DNA from: Chamaea fasciata
Taxonomy: Eukaryota; Chordata; Aves; Passeriformes; Sylviidae
Direction of reading: 5' to 3'
Assembly: GCA_029207755.1 (NCBI GenBank)
Contig: JARCOQ010000006.1
Span: forward strand, 7,098,013 to 7,162,012
DNA: 64,000 nucleotides
The position numbers were made by a program, and so were the translations under genes. How positions within the stretch are numbered: the stretch's first letter is position 1; every line of letters starts with the position of its first letter. Of this stretch, positions 1 to 10,881 are shown one piece after another. The notes beneath the pieces are model-generated. The model saw only the letters and a program-made list of their open reading frames with translations. It was not told where the DNA came from and ran no database searches.

Positions 1-459
1 AAAAATTAATATATGGTTTATTTTCTAATGGCAACAGGAATTGCATATAGGTTTGTATCTCTGTGCTGACCTGGGGGCTTGGACAGCTGTCTGCTGATCC
101 TTGGCAGATCCTTGATTTTGCAGAAAAGCTGTGGTGTGACTTCCCACTAGGTGGGTGGGGTGTCTGCTGACAGTGCTCACTGGGGTCAGCATGACCCTGC
201 CCACTGAGCCCACACAGGCACTTTGTCACTACAGCTGATGGGTTTTGTGCTGTTACCTGACAGGTCCTTCTCATGATGAATCTCTAATCCTGACCCTTGT
301 TTTCTGTCTAATCTGAACAGACATTTTTTTGCTCAGCTAGAGAAATATGGAGGACAGTGTTTTGCGTCCAGTTCATTGATAGTTCTAGTTCAGGCCCTGA
401 TGCCCTGCTTGAGGCTCTGAACTTCTTCTCTAACCTGTCTCCTCTCTCCTGAGAATATT
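1..459. other. Non-coding sequence at the window edge
   Basis: No gene is recognised here. On the minus strand the block lies downstream of the interrupted frame at 460-855. It holds an AATAAA hexamer (TTTATT on the plus strand, about 17-22), the expected kind of 3'-end signal if that frame were a terminal exon. A single hexamer is common by chance in AT-rich DNA, so this is only compatible with that idea. Confidence 0.3.
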
Positions 460-855
460 TTAGATATACTTCTGCATATTTTTGTCCCAGATTTTCAGCT
501 TTATGTCTTTTCCCTTTTCTAGGATGCTCTCTTTCACTGGTACGAAAACCCCTTCTTCGCCTCTACTCTTCTCTGTTGCTTCTTCAAGCCCACAAGGACT
601 CATTCACTTGTCTGTTACTGGGATGTCTCTGAAAAATCTTGCTTTCTCCAGAATTATGTTTGAAGGAAAGTGGCTCTGAACTATCACTGACTTTTCCCAA
701 GGGGCCAGGACACATCCTTGAATTTCAGTCCATTTATTGCTCTCTCTTTCAGTGACAATTTTTGCGCTAATGTCTCCCAAAACACAGATAAGTTTTTCTA
801 AACTGCCTTCCCTAATTGTTTTCAGATATAAATTATCCATCTTAAAACTTGAAAG
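460..855 (-). other. Interrupted minus-strand reading frame, possible terminal exon or pseudogene
   Basis: Read on the minus strand, one frame stays open from about 855 to 460 except for a single TGA at 606-604. The part before the stop has an ATG at 840 and runs about 78 codons (it begins MDNLYLKTIREGSLEKL). After the TGA the same frame continues immediately with ATG and about 46 more codons, rich in Lys and Glu (it includes FVPVKESILEKGKDIK), and ends at TAA. Just upstream the minus strand reads GACTTTCAAG before the frame, a weak 3' splice-site-like sequence. I recognise no family. It could be a terminal exon ending at the TGA, a decayed exon or pseudogene, or a chance frame. The composition looks protein-like, but the length is not beyond chance for a 64-kb window. 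Confidence 0.2.
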
Positions 856-2084
856 TCATTATTAATTGAAGGAACTTTTGGCATGTAAAATATGATGTTT
901 AAATGCTTAGAGGAATCTGGCAGAACATTACTGCCCTACCTTTCCAAATCTTGCAAGAGATTCTTGGCTTATAGCATATTATATAACAGAGCCTTTAAAC
1001 ACAGATTATCTTTAGAAAGAAAGTCAGTGATTATTGTCAAACCACAGTGATGAATTAGCTGAAGCTGATGAGATACATTTGCAAAAGGAGCTGAGCAAGA
1101 GTAGTAAGAAGTAGTCAGCCTGTTTGGGGAATAACAATGTTCCTAAAGATAAGTAAACAGTGCATGTGGTCCCACATTTATTGTTCTCTTGGAATGAATT
1201 TTCTGACTTCAGAGTAAACAGAAACTCTGTTTACATTATGGCTGTCAGCTATTCATAGGGCTAACTGAGGACTTCTGCCTGTCAGTATAGCAAAGCAATT
1301 GGCCAAAACTGGGGTTATGGCAAGATAAAATCAGTTTTCTATTGGAAGTCCTGCCATACAAGCAATTTCTGACTAGTGGAATGAGTGTTGCTCATGTTTT
1401 TCTATGACTCTTACTAGCATCAGTAAACCTGTCCTGGGAGAAAAGTTAGAGGAACAGTCTTTTTATGCTTGGTTTGTTCATGTATTTTAAATAGATGCTG
1501 TCTCTGAGCATGAAGATTTTAGACTTCAAAACCATAAAGAATGTGTCTTGGATGAACATTCTCATGCTCTTGTAGGGATATTTGTGCACCTTAATCAGAC
1601 TTTAAAAATTGTTTCAAATCTGTTAATACTTTCCCCAATTTCTTACTTATCATTGCAGTCTCATAATTTCTGGACGGAGAAAATTACAACCCACTTGTCT
1701 TGTGAATATTTAATAATTCTATGTTTTGTGATTATTTAATCTGCAGCTTAAATATGAGCCCAGACAAAACTCCCATTCCTGTTGGTGAGATTTTGCCCTA
1801 TTTGCAACTAGCAGCTTGCCAAAAAATGTGGTGGATTCTCAGTTGCTTATAGTCTTTAAATCAGACTGAATGTCTTTCCGAGAAAGATGCCCTGAGTCAA
1901 CCACAATTTATTGGAAATAATTTAGGAATTGCTGGGCAGCCTCCTCTGAGCTATGCTCTGCAGTTGACAGAGAAGTTGACTGCAAAGTTTCCATGTGATC
2001 TTAAAATCTACAAATACATGGCTGATCTTTGAAATACCATGGCCTTAAATAAGTTTTTCTTTTTTTTATCTGGGATGTTTTAAG
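856..2084. other. Unique AT-rich sequence, nothing recognised
   Basis: Short open frames occur on both strands with no recognisable product. I see no repeat tail, RNA gene or long simple repeat in this block. Confidence 0.4.
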
Positions 2085-2151
2085 ATCTTTGATGTGCTAA
2101 TGATCCAAGTTGTCTGGATAGATGATAAATCTCAGATGAAAGAAGTAGATG
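2085..2151 (+). other. Candidate 67-nt exon (splice-site-flanked open frame)
   Basis: A pyrimidine-rich run (about 2054-2069) and a TTTTAAG acceptor-like site precede an open stretch. It reads IFDVLMIQVVWIDDK and then SQMKEVD in frame, followed by GTGAGTTA, a good donor match with GT at 2152-2153. Exon length and phase (0 to 1) are internally consistent. I recognise no family. The acceptor AG lies about 15 bases after the pyrimidine run, which is acceptable. Such pairs also arise by chance. Confidence 0.12.
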
Positions 2152-5100
2152 GTGAGTTAAGACTTCTCACCTCTGCCTGGGAGCTATGGCACATCTTAGT
2201 AACTTCCTTAATAAACAGTATGTGTTTTCAAGGGATTGGGCATGGTTTTAATTGCAGCTCTGTAGGAAACTGTTTTTCTATTTCATGAAAGCTCTCTTGA
2301 TTTTTCAAAATGCTCTTATCTCCACATGGCTAAATTGTACCCACCTCACACCCCCTCCCAAGATAAAGCTGAAGGTTTAAGGCTCTGGGATTATAATTCT
2401 GTGTCCTTGTTCTGGGTCAACAGAGCAGGAGACTTATATTTTGTCTTCCAAAATATTCTGAAAAAATTGGGCTGGGGACTGTGGCATCCATCTTCTTCTT
2501 GTTCTGAATAATGGTTCTATCCTGGACCCTGAAGTTTTCCCTGGAGAAACTGGCCAGTGCTTTCTGGTAAAAAATGTCACATCTGACAATTTGATGTTTC
2601 TTGGCAGATACCTTTATTCCCAAATATTAAAGTATATTGTCAGAAAATTCCTGCCAAATCTACTAGCAATGATCATGAATAAAGCTATGCTGGGATATAG
2701 AGATCACTGAAAGCCATGATGCTTCAAGAATCTCAAAAGCTTTGTGGACCACCAGAGATAATAAATCATAGGAACTCTGAAGGCCAAGATGAACACACAG
2801 ACAAACAGAATATGAATTGTGTCTTCTCCTTTAAGTGTTCAGCAGTTTCTTAATGAGTATGTTTACATAATTTGAAATAAGGATTTTCTGTCAGTGCTAA
2901 TGTATACACAGGAGGGACAAAAAAAAAAAAAAGAAAAAGAACAAAACTTTTTCTTCTCAAAATCAGATTTATTAAGTGTAAACAAATTTCCTTCCAGTCT
3001 GTCTGAAGCTGGCAGTGCTAAATTTTACCTTTGCAGAAAGTATTTAATATAATGTGTGTAAATATTATGTTAAAGGATTCATGTCCTTTTTCAAACAGTG
3101 GCAAAAAAATTTCCTTTCAGCCTTTAGGTTTTCCACTAATTTATTTCATATTAAATCGGAGCAGGCTGAAAAACTGCTGATCGGATCTTTACTGAGCTTT
3201 ATTGTAATATAGTTTAAGTGGATGCAGACGGCTGGTTTTTCTTTTTCTTTATTTCTTCTTTTTTTCCCCCCTCCATGTCTGAAATATTATACAGGAGACT
3301 AAAGTTCTTGTGGCATTAACATGAGAGTCTCAAAATGGGCTGAAAAATAAATATTACAAAAATATGTCATCCAAATCAAATACTGTGTGAATAAGGGAAA
3401 CTGGATACATTACAATTGTGGTTCAAGGTTTAACATGCAAGGTACCTCAAAAGTTAGCTAAATACATTTCAGATGGATGTAAAATGCAGAGGAAATGTGT
3501 TAAGTATCTTCCCTTGGTGAGATCTCGAGTGTGGCTCAAATAACATGCTTAGAGGTCAAGTTCCCACGTGGTAACATGGGGTGATGGGAATAGGCTCAGA
3601 TCCCCCTCTTCCTTCACCAACAGCATCCCCCCAGTAAAAAGGCCTGACAGTGCACCATGATCATCTTCATGCTCATCAGCAATCAAAACCCCAAGGGTGC
3701 ACAGGAACAATACATGGAGCCTTTAGGTTTCTTTACACTAGGGCAAAAATTTTGGCTACTGACTGCTCATGGTGCTTAACTGTGTAATTGTCTTAATTTT
3801 GCTAAATTGCACTGTGTAGTCCCTTAACAATTATGTGAGTATGCCACAGTATTAAATGACAAAAATTATTTTAATGTAATCACAGCATTGCCTTGCAGAA
3901 GCATGAAAGTCAGAAAATATGGGAGTCTGCACAGGTCTCCCTTGAGGAACCACCCTCACTACTGCACACTCTGGCAGCTGCAGGAGACTTTAGCACAGGG
4001 GGTGATCATAATATCACTGATTTTGTAAAAAATATTTGCCTATGGGACAGCTCTAGCAAAACACTGACTTTGAAATATTCACTAAACAGTGAATGTTTGA
4101 GCAAACAGCTCTCACCCCGTGGTTCACCTCAAAGGGCTGATGTTGGCTATCAGAACATGGCTGAAGGGGATTCAGCTGGTTTAGAGTATAACTGTGAAAT
4201 CTTACCATGACCATCACAGGTCCAATCCAATATTCTAGGACAGTTTCCATGATCAGGTTACTTTTGGGGCGCAGTTCTGGTCATCCATTTGTTCACATTG
4301 CTTTGCTTTGGAAGCCAGGGACACAGACCCCTGAAACAAGTCTCAACTGTGAAAACAGAGGAAGAACTTGCTCAGTAATTCTGGGGACTAAAATCTCAGT
4401 ATTTTTAGTGTCTAGTTTGTGGCTCTGCTTAGACCTTCCTATTCACTCGTGCTACAGACCAATTTCCTGCCTCTCCTACCCACGGCAACAAAGCTGTCTG
4501 TGACAGCCTCCCCATACCGGTGGGCTCTTGCTTTCAGGAAAGGTGCAATTCCTCCTCCTTTTCCCAAAACATCAACCTGCTACAATACCTCCAATGTGGT
4601 AAAGAGGTTCCTTCCCCCTTGCACTTTATGTGATATTACCTATTTTAATATAAATATCACAATCACATTTAATATTGTAAAAAATGTAAATTTACTATTT
4701 TTACAGACCTAATAATAATAATACACATCACATTTGGGCAGCAAGCTGTGAACTATAAATATGAATTCTCTGTCATCCACAGCTTTCCATAGGACTTATC
4801 AAAGACCTGCATTGTTTCAGCCCCTGTGGCTGGCAAAAATAAAGACAGCAGCTCAGTTCAGCAACCAGACATGAGTACAAGCTTCAGGGAGCTTACACGG
4901 AGTTACAGAACCAAGCGCTATCTTTTGTACTGAACTGTTTGAAGAAAAAAAAAAAGGCTGTACACGGAGTATTTAAATATTTGACCAGTTTCAGTGTGAA
5001 ATCATATCAGGAATTAATAGAAAGGAGCTATTCTGGTGGAATAGCTGGTGGAGTTTTCATGTTCTGTTCCTTAAGGGGTTATATAGGATCCTCTGCAGCT

Positions 5101-5400
5101 AGAAAGCTTACTGACTGTCTATTTTCAAAAAGATGTTTTTAAGTTATGTGTATGAAACAGCATATCCACATCAATGAATCCATCTTAAATATTAGTGAAG
5201 TTTTTATGCTTGTTGTCCTAAAGTGCTGTTAAAATCCAGAGCAAGGCCCTTCTTGATTGACTGCCTCTGCCACTGAACCCATTTGTAGAAGCCAGGAGTA
5301 ATTTATATTATCTCAAAGTAATGACAACTGGTGGAGAAATATTTTTTCACATAACCGTCTGTGGAAAAACCAGTGCATTCCTCTTTTTGTACTCTGGCCT
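2152..5400. other. Unique AT-rich sequence with short homopolymer tracts
   Basis: This holds an A14 run at about 2919-2932, a pyrimidine-rich tract at about 3237-3275 and an A12-like run near 4945. Several frames of 60-105 codons occur (for example about 3893-4210 plus), with no recognisable domain and with overlapping frames on the other strand. No transposon tail is seen. Confidence 0.4.
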
Positions 5401-5404
5401 AACC

Positions 5405-5466
5405 TATAAATTAATTCCTTAGGTATTTATAAGGATAGCTCAGTGTGTGTGGGATTTGCTAATAAA
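5405..5466 (+). promoter_or_regulatory. TATA-like motifs and an AATAAA ahead of a CpG cluster
   Basis: TATAAATTAA occurs at 5405-5414 and TATTTATAAGG at 5424-5434. AATAAA follows at 5461-5466. Two readings fit. One is a core promoter for the open frame starting at 5653. The other is the promoter and polyadenylation part of a decayed LTR, in which a TATA box and AATAAA typically sit close together. No matching TG...CA termini or target-site duplication was located, so the LTR reading stays open. TATA-like motifs are frequent in AT-rich DNA. Confidence 0.15.
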
Positions 5467-5509
5467 ACCTCCTAAGTTCTAGTTTGGGTTTCCTCTGGTG
5501 AGGTGAGCA

Positions 5510-5608
5510 CGCATATCCCAACTAAACCGTCTGGACAGACCCCGCTCAGTCTGAAGAATTTGACGCTCCTGTAAGGTCTAAGCGTTCCTAGAAAATTTTG
5601 AATTCCCG
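5510..5608. other. Local CpG cluster in otherwise CpG-poor DNA
   Basis: Six CpG dinucleotides lie within about 100 bp (near 5510, 5528, 5543, 5563, 5583 and 5607), while the surrounding kilobases have very few. Retained CpGs suggest an unmethylated promoter-proximal segment, a constrained element, or a comparatively young insertion such as an LTR fragment. The cluster is far too short to be a CpG island by the usual length criterion. Confidence 0.45.
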
Positions 5609-5652
5609 TACAAATTGTATTTACATTTTTTAATAGTGTGAGTGTAGCCAAG

Positions 5653-5759
5653 ATGAACTCTATCTGGAAGAGGTCTCCCATTTATCAACTGAATACTTAC
5701 TCTTTGAGCAGTGAAGAGGGCAAACCCCAGAAAAGCAAAGAAAATCTGTTTGAAAGGAG
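5653..5759 (+). other. Candidate first coding exon (35 codons, then a donor site)
   Basis: The ATG at 5653 has A at -3 within GCCAAGATGA, a good initiation context. It is the first ATG after the TATA-like motif near 5424. Thirty-five codons follow, starting MNSIWKRSPIYQLNTYSLSS and continuing with an acidic/basic segment (EEGKPQKSKENLFER). The frame then meets GAG followed by GTAAGAGT, a strong donor with GT at 5760-5761, leaving two bases for the next exon. Without splicing the frame stops at once (AGG TAA). I know no protein with this N terminus. It overlaps a minus-strand exon-like signal at 5701-5745, so at most one of the two is likely to be real. Confidence 0.2.
5701..5745 (-). other. 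Candidate 45-nt minus-strand exon encoding a hydrophobic peptide
   Basis: On the minus strand a pyrimidine-rich acceptor (ATCACTCTTACCTCC, then TTTCAAACAG) ends at 5746. It is followed by exactly 45 nt and then GTAAGTATT, a near-consensus donor (GT at plus 5700-5699). The phase-0 translation is IFFAFLGFALFTAQR, a membrane-segment-like peptide. The other two phases are open too. The length is a multiple of three, so inclusion would preserve frame. No gene is recognised. The signal overlaps the plus-strand candidate at 5653-5759. Confidence 0.2.
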
Positions 5760-5760
5760 G

Positions 5761-7708
5761 TAAGAGTGATATTTTCTTAAGGTGGCATGCCTTCTTGCAT
5801 TTGAAGTCATATCTTATAATATATATGGCCAAAGTTCAACATGATGTGGTTTGAGCTTGGCTTCCTTTGGTAAACAAGAATGAGTATTCAGTGGATGAAC
5901 CTTACTATAATTTCAAATTCAGGCCCAAATTCCCTCCAGACTCTGGGGAATTGTTCTCACAGGGTTATGACCAATAAAAGGAAAAGGAAGAGTTGTATGC
6001 AAAGCTCCAGGAGCTGAGATTTTGGCTTAAAGACATCTCTATCATGGACAAATCATTCCATATACAATCTCCAGAACCAACTAATAAATAATCTACAAAG
6101 ACTTACAAAAAGTGCATTGCAGAAAGGAATGCTCTGGTTTTATCTAGGAGTTAGCATTCTAAAAATAACCCCAGTCTGTTCTCCTGGGCTCACACTCAGT
6201 AGTGTATATAAAAGCACTCAAATAAAACTTTGCAGTTAAAGAAATGCTTTATCAGCCAAAATTATCTATAAGAAACTTGAGGAATTTTCTGGTGAATAAA
6301 ATATTGTGCTGAAATATTTGCTCTGCTTTAACCTGGCACTGTTCCTGCTCTGAATTTATTGACAACCTGGGGGAAAAGACACATTATCATTTTAAGCTGT
6401 GTCTCAGTATTCCTGATTTAGTTTCTTCACAGAATATGTTACAGCAGCAATTATCTATAAAATTACATTTGATACTTTGATAGAAGTATAACAGTGTGTC
6501 AGCTCTATTTCCTTGCAAAATACCTTTGATGTGGACACAGAACTCAGTAAGTGCAGCTCATTTGAAGTCAGAAACCTTTCCCTGGTCCCAGCATTACACA
6601 GCTTCCATCCATATTTAATGTGTCCATCTGGACAATTACTGCTCTCCCAATAGAAATTATAATTAAACAGTTAAGTTACTTGTTGAAAAAAAAGTTTACA
6701 TCACAGAACACATTCCTACAGTGCATTGCAGGTATGGCTGGGGAGGGAACATGGATGGGGAGCCTTGCAAGGGTCCCAAGCAAAGCGTCTCTGTGCCTCA
6801 TCTCACCTGCAGTTCTACCTGTTTGTGTTCCTTGTTTTGGGTGTCTCCTGCAGGCTGTGGTTCCCTCTGGGCTCCTGGCAGCTTCAGAAGGAGCAATCAC
6901 AGTCAGCCTCAACAGCTGTGGCAGTGGGTAGTGAGGTGCACTTTGCTTTTTCCCTCTGGAAGGCACAACCTTCAGCCCAAGAGACAGAAGAGCTTTACAG
7001 TTTTTTCTCTTTTGCCCGACCACTCTCAAAACTTAATTTCAAAGGGCTCAAAGGTTAATTTATTTGTTTACAAGAGCTGTTCCTTTAAGAGAATGGGCTG
7101 GGTTCATACGAAGGTGGAGTAATGGCTTTTGTCTTGGAAATCAGTTTATGCTGCTGCAGTAAACCAGGAGTTGGCTACTGGGTTCTTCCCTATCATCATT
7201 TTAATTCCAGTACATACTCCTATGTGCTCTGCAGTAAAATTAGAGAAAAAAACATCTGGCAAACAAAACTATTACCAAAGAAATGTTGCCCGTTGGCCCT
7301 GATTTCACACTCAGAATATTGAAAACAAATGTTCTGGTGCTAGTGAGATCTTGACATGTTTGTGTTTAGCTTGTTGGGTCAGCTGAAATTGCTCGTGTTC
7401 ACAGTGATCCCTGGTGAGAGATGCTTTGAGTCACAGATTATTTAGACAATTCTCAGTATGGGGTACAACTCAAAGCTCCTTAGCAGCACGACTGTCATAA
7501 CAATGATATAACCCAACAGCAGGTCCTCTGACCTGACAACACGCCCCCCACCTCCAGGGAATCTGTGTAGCTAAACAAAATATTTGTGAACTAGTGGGAA
7601 AACAGGAGTCACCTGCTATGAATCTGTCTTTATTTAAGGACAGACAGCACTCTGTGGCCTGTTTTGGTTTGCTGGCCTATTGTATTAGGGTTTTCACACA
7701 GCTGCTCA
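5761..7708. other. Unique sequence, nothing recognised
   Basis: Overlapping frames of 100-133 codons around 6620-7122 occur on both strands in the same interval, as expected for a stretch poor in stop codons rather than a gene. No repeat or RNA gene is seen. Confidence 0.4.
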
Positions 7709-8850
7709 GTATCACAGAATAATCTGAGTTGGAAGGGGCCCACAAGGATCATCCAGTCCAGCTCCTGGCCCTGCACAGCACCATCCCCCAGAGTCACACC
7801 CTGTGCCCCAGAGCATTGTCCAAACCCTCCCTGAGCTCTGCCAGGCTGGTGCTGTGACCACTGCCCTGGGGAGCCTGTTCAGTGCCCAGCCACCCTCTGG
7901 GGGAAGAACCTTTTTCCTGATATCCAACCTAAACCTCCCCTGACACAACTTCAGGCCATTCCTTGGGTCCTGTCACTGTCACCAGAGAGAAGGGATCAGT
8001 GTCTGTCCCTCCTCTTCCTCCCACGAGGAATTTGTAACTGCGATGAGGTCTCCCCTCAGTCTCCTCCAGGCTGAACAGGCCAAGTGCCCTCAGCCTCTCA
8101 CACGGCTTCTCCTCAAGGCCCTTCACCATCTTTGTTGCCCTCCTTTGGACACGCTCTAATTGTTTAATGTTTTTCTGATATTGTGGCACCCAAAGCTCCC
8201 CCGGCACTCGAGGTGAGGCTGCCCCAGCCCAGAGCAGACAGGACAATCCCCTCCCTTGCCCGGCTGGCGATGCTGGGCCTGATGTCCCCAGGACAGGGAT
8301 GTCCCTCCTGGCTGCCAGGGCACTGCTGGCTCATGTTCATCTTTCCACCGACCAGGACCCCCAGGTCCCTTTTCCTGGCACTGCTCTCCGGCCCCTCATT
8401 CCCCATCCGTCTGTACATCCAGGGTTGCTCCATCCCAGCTGCAGAATCCGGCACTTTCTGTGGTTCAACCTCACATGTTTGGTGATTGCCCAGAAAAGTG
8501 GTGAGTTTATCTATCTGTGGCATGAACATTTTTCCCAGACGGACACTACGAGAGACAGTATTAAAACCTTTACTGAAATCCAAAATTTTGCGTTGAATGG
8601 CTTCCTTTGTTTAACCAGGTATGTTACCCTTTCATAAAAGGCACTCAGGTTTGATAAGCAGGACTTCCCTCTCATGAAACCGTGCTGGTTGTGACTGATG
8701 ATTGCATTGTCCTTCAGGTGTTTTCCAGTACCTCCCAGAACAATCTTCTCCATAACTTTACCAGGCACTGAAGTGACACAAACAGACCTGCAGATTCCGG
8801 AGTTCCCTTCTTGCCTTTCTTTCACCAACTTCCAGTCAGCTTCCAGTCAG
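7709..8850 (-). mobile_element. CR1 LINE, truncated and internally deleted
   Basis: The minus-strand 3' end starts at 7709 with the CR1 tail (ATCACAGAAT in plus orientation, then the conserved GGAAGGGGCCC and CCAGTCCAGCTCC blocks). Upstream on the minus strand are reverse-transcriptase remnants: SVPGKVMEKIVLGG near 8770, HGFMRGKSCLSNL near 8682, DFSKGFNTVS near 8580, RDLGVLVGGKMNMSQQC near 8360, LERVQRRATKMVKGLEEK near 8150 and GRFRLDIRKKV near 7940. These lie in different frames, so there are several frameshifts. Only about 25-35 codons separate the DFSK block from the late RT block, where an intact CR1 has more than 100 including the catalytic F/Y-x-D-D motif. That part is missing. The N-terminal endonuclease is also absent. 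The copy cannot encode an active enzyme. Confidence 0.95.
8829..8850. repeat. Tandem duplication of an 11-bp unit at the CR1 5' edge
   Basis: CTTCCAGTCAG is present twice head to tail (8829-8839 and 8840-8850). On the CR1 coding strand this duplicates a short peptide ahead of the WKL-like start of the recognisable RT region. It looks like replication slippage in a dead copy. Confidence 0.85.
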
Positions 8851-10619
8851 AAATTTTTTCTTCATACGCATCTTTGTCTCCAGACAATCCACCTTTTCCC
8901 TCATCTCTATCCTTTATATGGTGCTTTGGAATTCCAAACACACTGCCTAAAGTAGGCTGTCCCCATTAATATCTGGCTCTGTAATGTATTTTTACCAGAC
9001 ACCTCTCACCTTTCTGGATGAGAGTCACAACAATTCTGGGTGTTGTTTGGTTTGGAGTTTTTGTCGTAGAGTAATTTCTCTATTCAGGAAAGACTAAGGC
9101 AGTCTTGAGAGACTTGTAGGGGCCTTAACCCAAAAAAGAAAAACATGCAGCCTCAACCACTCATAATCAGTATAGTGGATCCATTATTCTACCATTACAT
9201 GCAAATTTGGTCAAAATGAAACACTTCAGAAAATGTATTGATTTTGTCAGCACTTTAGTTAAGGAAAATAAAAAGGGGAAAGAATTTCCGTCCTGTTGAA
9301 ATGTGCTGTTTTTAAAATGCTGCTATTTTGGGCTTGGTTTTGTTTCAGAGAAACTTTTCTTTGGCATTTTAACATTGTGTTGTTGGGGTTTTTTTTAACA
9401 AAATCGAAGTAAAAATCAGAAAATAAATGGTTTTGTTGAAGTCTGGAACCTGCAGATTTAATTTTAAAAGAAAATAAAATGCATATCTAGTTCAGCAGCA
9501 ATCAGAACTTGTTTCAGCAGAGATCTATTCTAAGCCAAAAAGCTTAAGTAGCACCCTTACCATCTCCCATCATCCAGCTCTGTCTGGGGAAAGTAGGACT
9601 GCAGGGGATTCAAATAACAGATTAACATGGAATCATTGCAAGTAATTTAACTTTCAAAATGAGATCTTTCTGCATGAACAATAGATCCATCTTGAGCCCC
9701 CTTCTTTCCCAAAACTGTCAAACATGCTTTTTTTTAATGAGGCCTGGGATAAAACTCAGTTTAACTTCTTGATGACATCTTCTTTGTATCAAAGCAAGTG
9801 AATTCGGCATAAACGCTGAAATATTGTTATGTACATGCAAAATCCAAGCTGGCTTTTAGGTCACTTTTTTTGCTTTCTCTCTGAATTTCTCTTCACCTCC
9901 CCTTTTATATAAAGATTTGAAGACTTTTGGTGTAAAAGATTTTATCTAGAAAACACCTATCCAAGAAAACATGGGGGTTTTTTTAAAAGGAAAATCTGCT
10001 GATGTTGACAACATTTGATGACTTCTGACTGATCATTCCTAAGTGATCAGTTGTAAGTAAAACATTTGATCATTTTTTCAGCCTCCACTGGGAAAAGTAG
10101 GCAGTCATATCAGCAATAATGGAAAGCATGTGTCTAATTTTTCTTATGCCAACACAGTTAAATCAGTCATTAATTATGTTAGAGCAAGATAGTTTTATTA
10201 TTCTTAGTAACATGGCAGAGTGTGGGAAGCTAAAGGACAGAACAAATCAGTATATGAGAAGAATTTGGTGTCCTTACGGTTCAAAAATGTCATTATTAGG
10301 AAAGTCCAGCAAGAACAAGGTGGTTGTGTGTCATCCCATTAATGAGCAATTAAAGTGTAGTCACATGGATGTAAGAGAATATGATTAGGAGTGAAAACAT
10401 ACCATGCCCCAGAAGGAATTTTGTTTCAATTCATAAAAGGAAATGGTTGTTTAATTATGAACACACAGAGGATCAGAGTTACAATCAGATTCACTATGTA
10501 TTTTAATTCATGAATCAAGCTTTTGTGTAACTGAAAAAAAAAAAAAAAAGGAGAAGTTGTGATTTAATTAGTGGCATGAGAGTTGGACAACCTGATCTCA
10601 TTAGGACTAATCACTTTCC
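8851..10619. other. Unique AT-rich sequence with an A16 run
   Basis: No CR1 homology is recognised beyond about 8850. An A16 run at about 10534-10549 immediately precedes the CpG-dense segment. A 90-codon plus-strand frame at 10119-10388 has no recognisable domain. Confidence 0.4.
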
Positions 10620-10881
10620 AGGAAGCGCTGAGCGCCGTCTCACACAGCATCTCCCAGAAATGATCACTATTCTGCAGGACTGAGCTCAGTGTTTCATGCC
10701 ACTGGTGCAGGAAGCTGTCATTAGCTGCGTTAGGGAGGACAAAGCAGGGACAGAAGGCTGCTATTCGCAAAGTGAGTGTGGCAGTACTGGCTCTCACCGC
10801 TTCGTCTTGCTCATTAATCGCACAGTTTGCCGCCTCCTCCAGTACAGGCTCGAAGAACAAGAGGATAACTACAAATAACAA
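10620..10881. other. CpG-dense segment with open frames on both strands
   Basis: Ten CpGs occur in about 230 bp (10626, 10633, 10636, 10728, 10766, 10798, 10803, 10819, 10831, 10851), against sparse CpG in the flanks, and base composition shifts towards GC. A minus-strand frame of about 105 codons spans 10881-10564, and a 60-codon plus-strand frame covers 10696-10878. A plus-strand GTAAGTTGG donor-like site sits at 10882. No protein family is recognised. It could be a conserved non-coding element, an exon, or a GC-richer insertion; the sequence alone cannot decide. The preceding A-run is on the wrong side for a minus-strand retrocopy tail. Confidence 0.4.

Noticed and set aside
4053..4300. 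Minus-strand exon-like unit ending at a CATG/GTAAGATT donor
   Set aside because: The upstream acceptor is poor and two of the three phases hit stop codons.
6620..7122. Several overlapping 103-133-codon frames
   Set aside because: Both strands are open at once and no motif is seen, so a stop-poor stretch explains them.
8183..8637. Plus-strand frames of 100-112 codons
   Set aside because: Antisense shadows of the minus-strand CR1 reverse-transcriptase remnant.
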